6,114 nucleotides of DNA from Acidimicrobiaceae bacterium (GCA_003541675.1 DPMC01000179.1:1-6114); one strand, 5' to 3'. Shown: positions 1 through 5,876, counted from the first letter of the stretch. Notes: generated by a model from the sequence alone, not told the origin. Numbers and translations: made by a program.

Positions 1-113
1 TCCAGAAGATGCTCACCGACCTGGTGGCCATTGGTGACGACGTTCAGTGGCTGCCCATGCGGGCGGCCGGAGTCACACTGGTTTTCGGCGAGCTGACAGT
101 CTCGGGGGTGTAG
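1..113 (+). CDS. C-terminal end of an unrecognised protein (partial)
   Basis: The frame that begins at base 3 is open from the window edge to a TAG at 111-113 and gives 36 residues, ending in LVFGELTVSGV. About 29 of the 36 codons end in G or C, as in the confirmed genes here, so this is probably the true 3' end of an upstream + strand gene. I do not recognise the family. The fragment has no diagnostic motif, only a possible beta-strand-rich end. Its stop lies 17 bases before the uppP start, which is close enough for co-transcription. The frame that continues into uppP also overlaps this stretch, but its product there looks like a shadow. Confidence 0.5.
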   Translation, partial: QKMLTDLVAIGDDVQWLPMRAAGVTLVFGELTVSGV

Positions 114-130
114 GGCCCAGCCCACAGACC

Positions 131-976
131 ATGCCGATCCTGCACGCCATCCTGTTGGGCCTGGTGCAGGGCCTGACCGAGTTCCTGCCCGTCTCGTCCA
201 GCGGCCACCTAGAACTCGTGCCATGGCTATTGGGTTGGGAGGACTTCGGTGGCGATGGTCGCTTGGAGGATGCCTTCGAGGTTGCCCTCCACGTGGGTAC
301 CCTGGCCGGAGCGGTGTTTTACCTGCGGGCTGACGTGGTCCGGTACCTGCGGGCCGCTCTGACCTGGATTCGGTCCGGTGTCGGCACCGTTCCCGTCGGG
401 GATGCCCGGACGGCCTGCCTGCTGGCTGTTACCGCGGTGCCCACGGGGATCCTTGGTGTGCTGGTGGCGTTCATGATCGACGACCTCGGGGACCGGATGT
501 GGTTGGTGGCCACCTGCCTGATCGTGTTCGGACTTGTGTTGTGGGCCACCGACCGCCGTGGGGCGACCGCCGGTGAGGCGACGAGCCGGGGCATGGCTGA
601 CCTCTCCTTCCGCAACGCCATCGTTCTGGGAGTGGCTCAGGGTTTAGCTTTCCAACCTGGAGTGTCTCGTTCGGGGGTGACCCTGAGCGTTGCTCGGTCG
701 CTGCGGGTGGAACGCACCGAGGCCGCCCGACTGGTCTTCCTGATGAGCCTGCCGGTCATAGCCGGAGCGGGCCTACTGTCGGCCGTTGACGTAACGGTGC
801 CCGCCGGTTGGTGGCCCCCGTTCCTCGCTGGGATGGCGGCCGCCGCGGTAAGTGGCTGGTTTGCCGTCCATGGCCTACTGCGCCTACTGGCCCGGATCGG
901 ACTCGGAGGGTTCGCCGCCTATCGCGTGGCGGTAGGCCTCGGAATCCTGGCCCTGTTGGCTACCGGCGTCCGCTAG
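131..976 (+). CDS. uppP: Undecaprenyl-diphosphate phosphatase UppP (BacA family)
   Basis: This integral membrane enzyme dephosphorylates undecaprenyl pyrophosphate to the monophosphate, recycling the lipid carrier of peptidoglycan and other cell-wall polymers; the family is also linked to bacitracin resistance. The product from ATG 131 has 281 residues, normal for the family. Motif 1 is at residues 13-26 (QGLTEFLPVSSSGH), with Q13 and E17 in the (E/Q)xxxE positions, the serine cluster at 22-24 and H26. Motif 2 is at 176-182 (PGVSRSG), with the catalytic-type R180. Hydrophobic segments run throughout, for example about 95-115, 125-140, 205-220 and 230-250. The reading frame stays open upstream to a GTG at 47, but that would add 28 non-hydrophobic residues overlapping the preceding gene, and homology starts at MPILHAILLG, so ATG 131 is chosen. 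No clear Shine-Dalgarno precedes it. The stop TAG (974-976) overlaps a stop on the opposite strand. Confidence 0.95.
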   Translation: MPILHAILLGLVQGLTEFLPVSSSGHLELVPWLLGWEDFGGDGRLEDAFEVALHVGTLAGAVFYLRADVVRYLRAALTWIRSGVGTVPVGDARTACLLAVTAVPTGILGVLVAFMIDDLGDRMWLVATCLIVFGLVLWATDRRGATAGEATSRGMADLSFRNAIVLGVAQGLAFQPGVSRSGVTLSVARSLRVERTEAARLVFLMSLPVIAGAGLLSAVDVTVPAGWWPPFLAGMAAAAVSGWFAVHGLLRLLARIGLGGFAAYRVAVGLGILALLATGVR

Positions 977-1302
977 TCGACTGGCGACGGTTCGGCGACC
1001 AGGGTGGGCATCAACGCTGGTATCAGATCACTCCAGTGGAGGGCGCCGGCGACCTAGGGCATCCGGTCGGCGGGTACGACAACGATCAGGGTGTAGTCGT
1101 CAAGGTCCAGCACCCGGCCGACTCGACCACTCGTCGTGCCGTGGGCATACCCGGTGATTCTCCCGATGCTGCACCAGGGTCGAGTCGACGGCCCATAGGG
1201 AGACCAGGCCATGCGGTGGCGGGCGGGCCCCATGCCCGAAGTCGAGCGGTGGGGTAGGACACGGCCCCCGGGGGGACTAGGTACGTCAGAGAGCGTTCCT
1301 GG
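973..1302 (-). pseudogene. Possible decayed minus-strand gene between uppP and fmdB
   Basis: These 330 bases hold no intact gene. On the minus strand, one frame reads GRVLDLDDYTLIVVVPADR at about 1066-1122. It is interrupted by TAG (complement of 1054-1056) and then continues VAGALHWSDLIPALMPTLV and a few more residues to a TAG at 973-975. That final stop interlocks with the uppP stop in a CTAG overlap, an arrangement typical of convergent real genes. Upstream, coding-like stretches appear in a different frame, for example LVSLWAVDSTLVQHRENHRV at about 1150-1209, which suggests at least one frameshift. Second codon positions are A/T-rich while first and third are G/C-rich, but the bias is weaker than in the intact neighbours. 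I infer a pseudogenised gene once downstream of fmdB, family unknown. Chance open frames in high-GC DNA or sequencing errors are alternatives. Confidence 0.27.
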
Positions 1303-1725
1303 TCAGGTGGTGCTGGGGGTTTTGCTGCCTGAGGAGCTGCCCGACGATGCCTTATTCGCTGAGGGAGTCGAGGCGGCATCGCTGGTCGAGCTGCCCGAGG
1401 AGGCGTCCTTCGTTCCGGACGAGTCGCCACCGGACGACGAGGCGTCCGAGGAGGTTCCGTTCGAGGACCCCGAACCCTCCGACGCGGAATCCGACGAGTT
1501 GCTGGTCGACGAGGCCTTCTCCGAGGAATGTCCGTCGGCCGAGGACCCGTGGTCGTTCTTGTAGAAGCCGTCGCCCTTGAAGGAGATGCCCACTCCGCTG
1601 AACACCTTGTTGACCGGACCGTGGCACTCGACGTCGATGCAAGTGGTTAGAGCATCGTCGGTGAACGACTGACGTAGTTCGAACTCGCCCTCGCAGGTCT
1701 GGCAGCGGTACTGGTAGGTCGGCAT
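1303..1725 (-). CDS. FmdB-family zinc-ribbon protein with serine-rich tail
   Basis: The 140-residue product starts MPTYQYRCQTCEGEFELRQS, the hallmark of the FmdB regulatory/zinc-ribbon family, small proteins of poorly defined function that are often annotated as regulators. C8 and C11 form the first knuckle. The second is C29 and C34, a CX4C spacing rather than the CX2C usual in the family. The conserved end of the domain follows (VGISFKGDGFYKND, 45-58). Residues 59-140 are a low-complexity, probably disordered tail in which about 35 of 82 residues are serine, the rest mostly G, D, A and T. The ATG is at 1723-1725 (complement), with GAGG about 10 bases upstream as a plausible ribosome site. 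The gene is divergent from plsY. The acidic open frame on the opposite strand (1211-1564) is an artefact of the serine codons. Confidence 0.88.
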   Translation of the reverse strand: MPTYQYRCQTCEGEFELRQSFTDDALTTCIDVECHGPVNKVFSGVGISFKGDGFYKNDHGSSADGHSSEKASSTSNSSDSASEGSGSSNGTSSDASSSGGDSSGTKDASSGSSTSDAASTPSANKASSGSSSGSKTPSTT

Positions 1726-1821
1726 GGCGGAGAGGCCTCGGCTCGTCGGGTCGTGGCAGTAGGAGGAAACGTCGGCAGGTGGTCGACGGGCGAACGGTGC
1801 AGCCTACCCGTGCCTGTCGGG

Positions 1822-1833
1822 CACACTGGCGGG
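1822..1833 (+). promoter_or_regulatory. Probable leaderless promoter (-10 box) of plsY
   Basis: CACACT at 1822-1827 resembles the actinobacterial -10 hexamer and is followed by exactly six bases before the GTG start of plsY at 1834. That places the predicted transcript start at or within a base of the start codon. No Shine-Dalgarno sequence is present. The moaA start has the same arrangement, with a shared CTGGC after the first bases of the hexamer. No convincing -35 element is visible. The call rests on spacing and resemblance only. Confidence 0.5.
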
Positions 1834-2430
1834 GTGGACATTCCTGCCGGGCTCGGAGCCTGGGCCCTTGTAGTGGTGGCGTACCTGCTTGGCACGGTGC
1901 CGTCGGCCCAACTGGTGGCCGGTCGGCGTGGCGTGGATCCGACGACCGAGGGGTCCGGTAATCCCGGTGCCACCAACGTCTATCGCACGGCCGGTCGGCG
2001 GGCAGGGGTGGCCGTGTTCGTGGCTGATACCGGCAAGGGTGCGATCGCCGCAGGACTGGGCCTGGCCTTGGGCGGGCGACCGCTCGGCTTGGCCTGCTGG
2101 GCGGCGGCCACGCTTGGGCATGTCCTCCCGGTGACCCGCAGATTCCGCGGTGGAAAGGGCGTGGCCACCGGTGGCGGTGGTGCCATCGTGCTGTTCCCGG
2201 TTGTCGGCTTGGCGGTCATGGCACTGTTCGCCCTGGTGGCCCGACTCTCGGGTAAGTCATCGCTGGGTTCGGTCACCATCTGCATCGCCTTACCCGTCGG
2301 CGTCGCCGCGACCAGTCGTGGTTGGCCAGACTTTCTGGTGGCAACCGGCATCTGTCTGGTAGTGCTGGTCCGACACCGGGCCAACATCCGTCGCCTCATG
2401 TCAGGCGAGGAGCAGGGTTGGGGTCGATGA
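1834..2430 (+). CDS. plsY: Glycerol-3-phosphate acyltransferase PlsY
   Basis: This membrane enzyme transfers an acyl group from acyl-phosphate to glycerol 3-phosphate, giving lysophosphatidate, the first step of phospholipid synthesis in most bacteria. The 198-residue product has the three PlsY motifs: GSGNPGATN (40-48), GHVLP followed by FRGGKGVAT (95-99 and 104-112), and SSLGS (142-146). A C-terminal HRANIRRLMSGEE (181-193) matches the usual end of the family. Membrane segments are likely near 8-28, 58-80, 84-100, 115-138, 147-162 and 165-180. The open frame extends upstream to GTG 1753, but those 27 residues are hydrophilic and not PlsY-like. GTG 1834 gives the family length and sits six bases after a -10-like hexamer. 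Its last codons overlap the moeA start (ATGA), so the two genes are probably translationally coupled. Confidence 0.95.
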   Translation: MDIPAGLGAWALVVVAYLLGTVPSAQLVAGRRGVDPTTEGSGNPGATNVYRTAGRRAGVAVFVADTGKGAIAAGLGLALGGRPLGLACWAAATLGHVLPVTRRFRGGKGVATGGGGAIVLFPVVGLAVMALFALVARLSGKSSLGSVTICIALPVGVAATSRGWPDFLVATGICLVVLVRHRANIRRLMSGEEQGWGR

Positions 2431-3635
2431 TCTCCCTAGCCGAGGCCCGTGAACACGTGCTTGGCCGCTGCGAGAGGCCGGACCCTGTTGAGGTGGCGTT
2501 GTCCGACGCTCGGGGCCTGGTGCTCGCCGAGCCCGTCGACTCGCCCGAGTGCGTTCCCCCGTTCGCCAACACGGCGATGGACGGCTTTGCCGTGCGGGCG
2601 GCCGACACCGTGGGGGCGCCGGTGGTCCTCGAAGTGGTGGGCACGGTGGCCGCGGGCGTGGATCCGGTGGTCGCAGGCATCGAGGTCGGATCGGGCACCG
2701 CAGCGCGGATCATGACCGGGGCGCCGATGCCGCCGGGCGCCGATGCCGTGGTGATGGTCGAACGCACCGAGATGGGGGCGGACGGGGCGACCGTCTCGGT
2801 GGCCATCGAGGTGCCGGTGGGTAATCACGTGCGGTCTGCCGGCGAGGACTTGGTGGCCGGCGACCGGGTGTTTGAGGCCGGAGCGGTCCTGAGCCCGGGG
2901 CACCTCGGAGTGCTGGCCAGCATCGGTGTCCTCTCGGTGGTCGTTCACCGTCAACTTCGGGTTGGGGTGCTGTCCACCGGGGACGAGTTGCGAGACGGGC
3001 CCGGGGCGCTGGCTCCCGGCCAGATCCGGGACGCAAATCGACCGTCTCTCCTTGGCCTGCTCGATGAACTGGGCGTCGATGCGGTCGATCTGGGCCGGGT
3101 GGTCGATGACGAGGGAGCCATCGAGGCGGCATTGCTCGACGGGGCCTCCCGGTGCGATGCCGTGCTGACCTCAGGCGGCGTGTCGATGGGCGACTTCGAC
3201 TACGTCAAGGTCGTTCTGGACCGGATTGGCGACATGCGTTGGATGCAGGTGGCCATCAAGCCGGCCAAGCCCTTGGCCTTCGGTCGGATCGGTGGCGTGC
3301 CGGTGTTCGGGCTTCCCGGCAATCCGGTGTCGTCGATGGTTTCCTTCGAGTTGTTCGCCCGCCCGGCCCTGCGGGCCATGTCCGGCCATACAGAGACCGA
3401 CCGGACCTGCATTCGGGCGGACGTCGTCGGGGGCCTGCCTCGTCATGCCGACGGCAAGGTCCACTTCGCCCGGGTGGGCGTCGAGGTGGTTGACGGTCGG
3501 TTCCGGGTCCGGTCGGCGGGCGGCCAGGGTTCCCACCAACTGACGGCCATGGCGGCCGCAGACGGCCTGGCCGTGTTGCCCGACGGTGACGGGATACCCG
3601 ACGGTGGCGAGGTCGACGTCTTGTTGCTGGGTTAA
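2427..3635 (+). CDS. moeA: MoeA-family molybdopterin molybdotransferase, possibly Glp (gephyrin-like)
   Basis: MoeA-type enzymes insert molybdate into adenylylated molybdopterin in the cytoplasm to give active molybdenum cofactor. The 402-residue product is full length. Family motifs in order: PFANTAMDGFAV (45-56, with D52), RIMTGAPMPPGADAVV (94-109, with T97), a GEDL segment (139-142), VGVLSTGDEL (179-188, with D186 and E187), GQIRDANRP (198-206), LTSGGVSMGDFDYV (247-260, with D256), and IKPAKPLAFG then GLPGNPVSSM (277-286, 295-304). All expected catalytic and metal-site acidic residues appear present. The frame opens further upstream within plsY, but ATG 2427 is the family start and overlaps the plsY stop; AGGAG lies about 13 bases upstream. 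The nearby moaA and moaC argue for cofactor synthesis. The downstream SepX/GlpR-like gene argues that it may be the division-associated paralogue Glp. Sequence alone does not separate the two. Confidence 0.93.
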   Translation: MISLAEAREHVLGRCERPDPVEVALSDARGLVLAEPVDSPECVPPFANTAMDGFAVRAADTVGAPVVLEVVGTVAAGVDPVVAGIEVGSGTAARIMTGAPMPPGADAVVMVERTEMGADGATVSVAIEVPVGNHVRSAGEDLVAGDRVFEAGAVLSPGHLGVLASIGVLSVVVHRQLRVGVLSTGDELRDGPGALAPGQIRDANRPSLLGLLDELGVDAVDLGRVVDDEGAIEAALLDGASRCDAVLTSGGVSMGDFDYVKVVLDRIGDMRWMQVAIKPAKPLAFGRIGGVPVFGLPGNPVSSMVSFELFARPALRAMSGHTETDRTCIRADVVGGLPRHADGKVHFARVGVEVVDGRFRVRSAGGQGSHQLTAMAAADGLAVLPDGDGIPDGGEVDVLLLG

Positions 3636-3683
3636 GGGTTGTCGAATCGGTGTCCGCCGGACGCGGTGGGTGACGGCGAGCCG

Positions 3684-3695
3684 TACGCTGGCCCA
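3684..3695 (+). promoter_or_regulatory. Probable leaderless promoter (-10 box) of moaA
   Basis: TACGCT at 3684-3689 fits the actinobacterial TANNNT -10 consensus. Six bases then lead to GTG 3696, so the mRNA probably begins at the start codon. The region between the moeA stop (3633-3635) and this start is otherwise unexplained. The geometry matches the one before plsY, which helps choose GTG 3696 over the upstream TTG 3639. It implies that moaA and moaC can be transcribed separately from plsY-moeA. No clear -35 is seen. Confidence 0.55.
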
Positions 3696-4679
3696 GTGGT
3701 CCTCCCCTTGATCGACGGCTTCGGCCGGGTGCACCGTGACCTCCGCATCTCGGTGACCGACCGGTGCAACTTCCGGTGTGGCTACTGCATGCCCGCCGAA
3801 GGCCTCCAGTGGTTGCCCCGAGCTGAACTACTTACCTTCGAGGAGATTGAGCGGGTAGCCCGGCTGCTGGTCGAACGCCATGGGATCGACAGCATCCGTC
3901 TCACCGGTGGAGAACCGACGGTGCGGGCCGACCTGCGCCGTCTGGTGGCGATGCTGTCCGCCCTCGGGGCGGACCTGGCCCTGACTACCAACGGCTCCAC
4001 CCTGGAGCTGGCTGCGTCCGGACTGGCCGATGCAGGATTGAAGCGAATCAACGTCTCGTTGGACTCGTTGCGGGCCGAACGGTTCGCCGAGTTGACCCTG
4101 CGCGACGAACTTGGTCGGGTGCTGAACGGAATCGACGCGGCGTTGGCCGCCGGTCTGGACCCGGTGAAGGTCAACGTGGTGGTTATGCGAGGCGTCAACG
4201 ACGACGAACTGGTTGACTTTGCCCGTTTCGGTCGGGACCGGGGTGTGATGGTCCGGTTCATCGAGTTCATGCCGTTGGACGCTGACGAGGCCTGGACCCA
4301 CGAATCGGTGGTGGGCATCGACGAGATCGTGGCCCGGGTGGGAGAGGTGTTTCCGCTGGAGCCCATCGACCGGACCTCGGCCCCAGCCAGCCGGTTCCGC
4401 TACCTCGACGGTGGCGGTGAGATCGGGGTGGTGGCCAGCGTCACCCGGAGCTTCTGCGATTCGTGCGACCGGATCCGCCTCACCGCGGATGGTCAGTTCC
4501 GCAACTGTCTGTTCGCCGTGAACGAGTTCGACGTCCGGTCGCTGCTGCGGTCGGAGGCCACCGACGACGAGGTCAGTGCCCTGCTGGAGCGTGCAGTGGC
4601 CGCCAAGTGGGCCGGTCACGGGATCGGTCGGGTGGAGTTCATCCGTCCGGCCCGTTCCATGTCCCAGATCGGCGGCTGA
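3696..4679 (+). CDS. moaA: GTP 3',8-cyclase MoaA (radical SAM)
   Basis: MoaA uses S-adenosylmethionine radical chemistry to convert GTP to 3',8-cyclo-GTP, the first step of molybdopterin synthesis, which MoaC completes. The product from GTG 3696 has 327 residues, close to the family norm. The N-terminal 4Fe-4S motif is CNFRCGYC with C24, C28 and C31. LTGGEP at 69-74 is the SAM-binding GGEP motif. The C-terminal cluster has CX2CX13C with C254, C257 and C271. The protein ends in SQIGG, the double glycine that reaches into the active site. A TTG at 3639 would add 19 residues (including a stray cysteine) not seen in the family, and the GTG follows a -10-like box at leaderless spacing, so the later start is preferred. 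Only four bases separate its stop from moaC. Confidence 0.96.
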   Translation: MVLPLIDGFGRVHRDLRISVTDRCNFRCGYCMPAEGLQWLPRAELLTFEEIERVARLLVERHGIDSIRLTGGEPTVRADLRRLVAMLSALGADLALTTNGSTLELAASGLADAGLKRINVSLDSLRAERFAELTLRDELGRVLNGIDAALAAGLDPVKVNVVVMRGVNDDELVDFARFGRDRGVMVRFIEFMPLDADEAWTHESVVGIDEIVARVGEVFPLEPIDRTSAPASRFRYLDGGGEIGVVASVTRSFCDSCDRIRLTADGQFRNCLFAVNEFDVRSLLRSEATDDEVSALLERAVAAKWAGHGIGRVEFIRPARSMSQIGG

Positions 4680-4683
4680 TCCG

Positions 4684-5184
4684 GTGCCTGAACCAGCGGG
4701 GACAGACGGCTTCACCCACCTCGACGACGAGGGTCGGGCCCGCATGGTCGACGTGGGAGGCAAGGACGCGACCCGGCGACGGGCTGTGGCCCGGGCCAGG
4801 ATCACCATGCAGGCCGAGACCGCCGAGGCCCTGAGGCTCGGCAAGGTGTCCAAGGGCGATGTGCTCGCCGTGGCCCGGGTGGCCGGGATTCAGGCCGCCA
4901 AGCGAACGTCGGAACTCATCCCACTGTGCCATCCGTTGATGTTGAGTTCAGTGGTCGTGGACCTGGTGGTCGGGCATGCTTGGGTGGACGTCGAAGCGAC
5001 GACTGAGACCGTGGACCGGACCGGCGTCGAGATGGAGGCGTTGACCGCCTGTTCGGTGGCTGCCCTGGCCATCTATGACATGTGCAAGGCCGTGGACCGC
5101 TCGATGAGCGTGGAGTCGCTCGGCCTGCACGAGAAATCGGGAGGCCGCTCTGGCGACTGGCGACGGGACGACCACCCTGCGTGA
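4684..5184 (+). CDS. moaC: Cyclic pyranopterin monophosphate synthase MoaC
   Basis: MoaC rearranges 3',8-cyclo-GTP made by MoaA into cyclic pyranopterin monophosphate with loss of pyrophosphate, acting as a soluble hexamer. The 166-residue product matches the usual size of about 160. Diagnostic segments: MVDVGGKDATRR (21-32), KGDVLAVARVAGIQAAKRT (57-75, with K57), ELIPLCHPL (77-85, with C82 and H83), TGVEMEALTA (113-122, with E116 and E118), YDMCKAVDRSM (131-141, with D132 and K135) and EKSGGRSGDW (150-159). All active-site residues known from the family are kept. The frame is open upstream within moaA, but GTG 4684, four bases after the moaA stop, gives the family start. No strong ribosome site is visible, so translation probably depends on coupling to moaA. 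Confidence 0.95.
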   Translation: MPEPAGTDGFTHLDDEGRARMVDVGGKDATRRRAVARARITMQAETAEALRLGKVSKGDVLAVARVAGIQAAKRTSELIPLCHPLMLSSVVVDLVVGHAWVDVEATTETVDRTGVEMEALTACSVAALAIYDMCKAVDRSMSVESLGLHEKSGGRSGDWRRDDHPA

Positions 5185-5202
5185 CTCCGCCGGGGGCTTT
5201 AT

Positions 5203-5238
5203 CGCGCCCTGCGCGCGAATATTCGCGCGCTGAGCGCG
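5203..5238. repeat. Large inverted repeat with perfect 20-base palindromic core
   Basis: Bases 5211-5230 read identically on both strands (GCGCGCGAATATTCGCGCGC). The symmetry continues outward to 5203 and 5238 with two mismatched pairs, so 16 of 18 base pairs match. It begins 18 bases after the moaC stop. As RNA it would form a very stable hairpin with an AAUAUU centre and could act as a factor-independent terminator for moaA-moaC, but no T-run follows. As DNA it could bind a dimeric protein or extrude as a cruciform. Confidence 0.75.
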
Positions 5239-5253
5239 TAGACATCCACCATT

Positions 5254-5272
5254 TAGTAGGGAAGCCCTACTA
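5254..5272. repeat. Second inverted repeat before the SepX/GlpR-like gene
   Basis: TAGTAGGG (5254-5261) and CCCTACTA (5265-5272) are perfect complements around the loop AAG. It could be an operator for a dimeric regulator or a 5' leader hairpin of the downstream gene. Its centre lies about 43 bases, roughly four helical turns, from the centre of the larger palindrome upstream. There is no sequence evidence of which protein, if any, binds it. Confidence 0.6.
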
Positions 5273-5282
5273 CCTTCCTTCG

Positions 5283-5291
5283 TTATCCACA
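5283..5291 (+). promoter_or_regulatory. Perfect match to a DnaA box (TTATCCACA)
   Basis: TTATCCACA is the strong nine-base DnaA-binding consensus known from E. coli, and actinobacterial boxes differ from it by at most a base or so. It lies alone in the moaC-glpR spacer, 46 bases upstream of the start codon. A single nonamer can occur by chance in a few percent of windows this size. A regulatory role, such as tying division-gene expression to replication initiation, is only a hypothesis. I found no second box and no origin-like cluster. Confidence 0.35.
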
Positions 5292-5336
5292 GGGGTACGA
5301 GCGGACCGAAGGGTGGATCCAAATGAGGCATCGTCA

Positions 5337-5870
5337 ATGCTGATCCTTCTGGGACTCGGGGTTCTCTGGGCTGCGGTCCTGTTGCCGCCCGTCATCCGCA
5401 ATCGTGACGTCCTGACCCGCCCGTTGGCCGCCGTGGCCTCGGTCGGTCGATCAGCCAGCCGGGTAACTGTCGGATCAGCCGCCCGATCAACGGGTCGGCC
5501 GAGGGTAAGCGCCTCGCTGTCCGGCGTCAGGTCGCGCCGTCTGCGGGCATTCCGTTCGGCCGCCACCTCGGTTCCCGATGACGTCGGTTCGGCCCGCCGC
5601 CGCCGCCGCGATCTGCTCCTGACCCTCGGAGGTGTCGCCGTCTTTACGTTCCTGGGTGGCGTGGCCGTAGGCGGAGCGGTCTGGATGGTCCACTTCCTCG
5701 TCGACCTGCTGCTCGTCGGCTACGCCATGCTGGTCACCCAACGCCACCAGTTGGAAGCCGAGCGACGCGAGACGGTCATCCCCTTCCGGATGGACGGCCC
5801 GCTCATGGGTGGGCTGACCGGCACGTCGGCCATGCGCGACGAGGCCGTGCTGAGCCGCCGGGCCAACTGA
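5337..5870 (+). CDS. SepX/GlpR-like divisome membrane protein
   Basis: The 177-residue product has a likely N-terminal membrane helix (residues 1-20, MLILLGLGVLWAAVLLPPVI). A very basic, serine/arginine-rich segment follows (21-92), ending in a run of five arginines (87-91). Two more likely helices are at about 93-113 and 115-134, then a charged C-terminal tail. One N-terminal helix, a cytoplasmic linker and a C-terminal helical pair, in a moeA/moaC neighbourhood next to a tRNA-Ala, is what I recall for actinobacterial SepX/GlpR proteins. In Streptomyces SepX acts in the divisome, and in Corynebacterium GlpR is the membrane receptor of the MoeA-like protein Glp. The assignment rests on architecture and context, not alignment. 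ATG 5337 is preceded by GAGG with eight bases of spacing; GTG 5313 is an in-frame alternative. If in the family, it seems on the short side. Confidence 0.68.
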   Translation: MLILLGLGVLWAAVLLPPVIRNRDVLTRPLAAVASVGRSASRVTVGSAARSTGRPRVSASLSGVRSRRLRAFRSAATSVPDDVGSARRRRRDLLLTLGGVAVFTFLGGVAVGGAVWMVHFLVDLLLVGYAMLVTQRHQLEAERRETVIPFRMDGPLMGGLTGTSAMRDEAVLSRRAN

Positions 5871-5876
5871 TCCCGA

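Noticed and set aside
74..85. CACACTGG motif like the two leaderless promoters
   Set aside because: It lies inside the upstream coding region and no start codon follows at the leaderless spacing, so it is probably a chance match.
47..130. N-terminal extension of uppP to a GTG at 47
   Set aside because: The added 28 residues are hydrophilic, unlike UppP, and overlap the coding-biased end of the previous gene. Family similarity starts at ATG 131.
808..1257. 149-residue + strand open frame across the uppP end and the intergenic region
   Set aside because: Its first third is a shadow of uppP. The remainder has no recognisable motif, and the frame shares register with the minus-strand relic, which explains its openness.
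1211..1564. Acidic 117-residue open frame on the + strand opposite fmdB
   Set aside because: Its Glu/Asp-rich composition is the mirror of the serine codons of the FmdB tail. The FmdB frame has clear family similarity.
3636..3695. Molybdenum-cofactor riboswitch upstream of moaA
   Set aside because: Only 60 bases separate moeA from moaA, no matching multi-stem structure is seen, and the start appears leaderless.
3828..4853. 341-residue minus-strand open frame opposite moaA and moaC
   Set aside because: It is antisense to two genes with complete catalytic motifs and has the repetitive Q/H/R/G-rich look of shadow translation.
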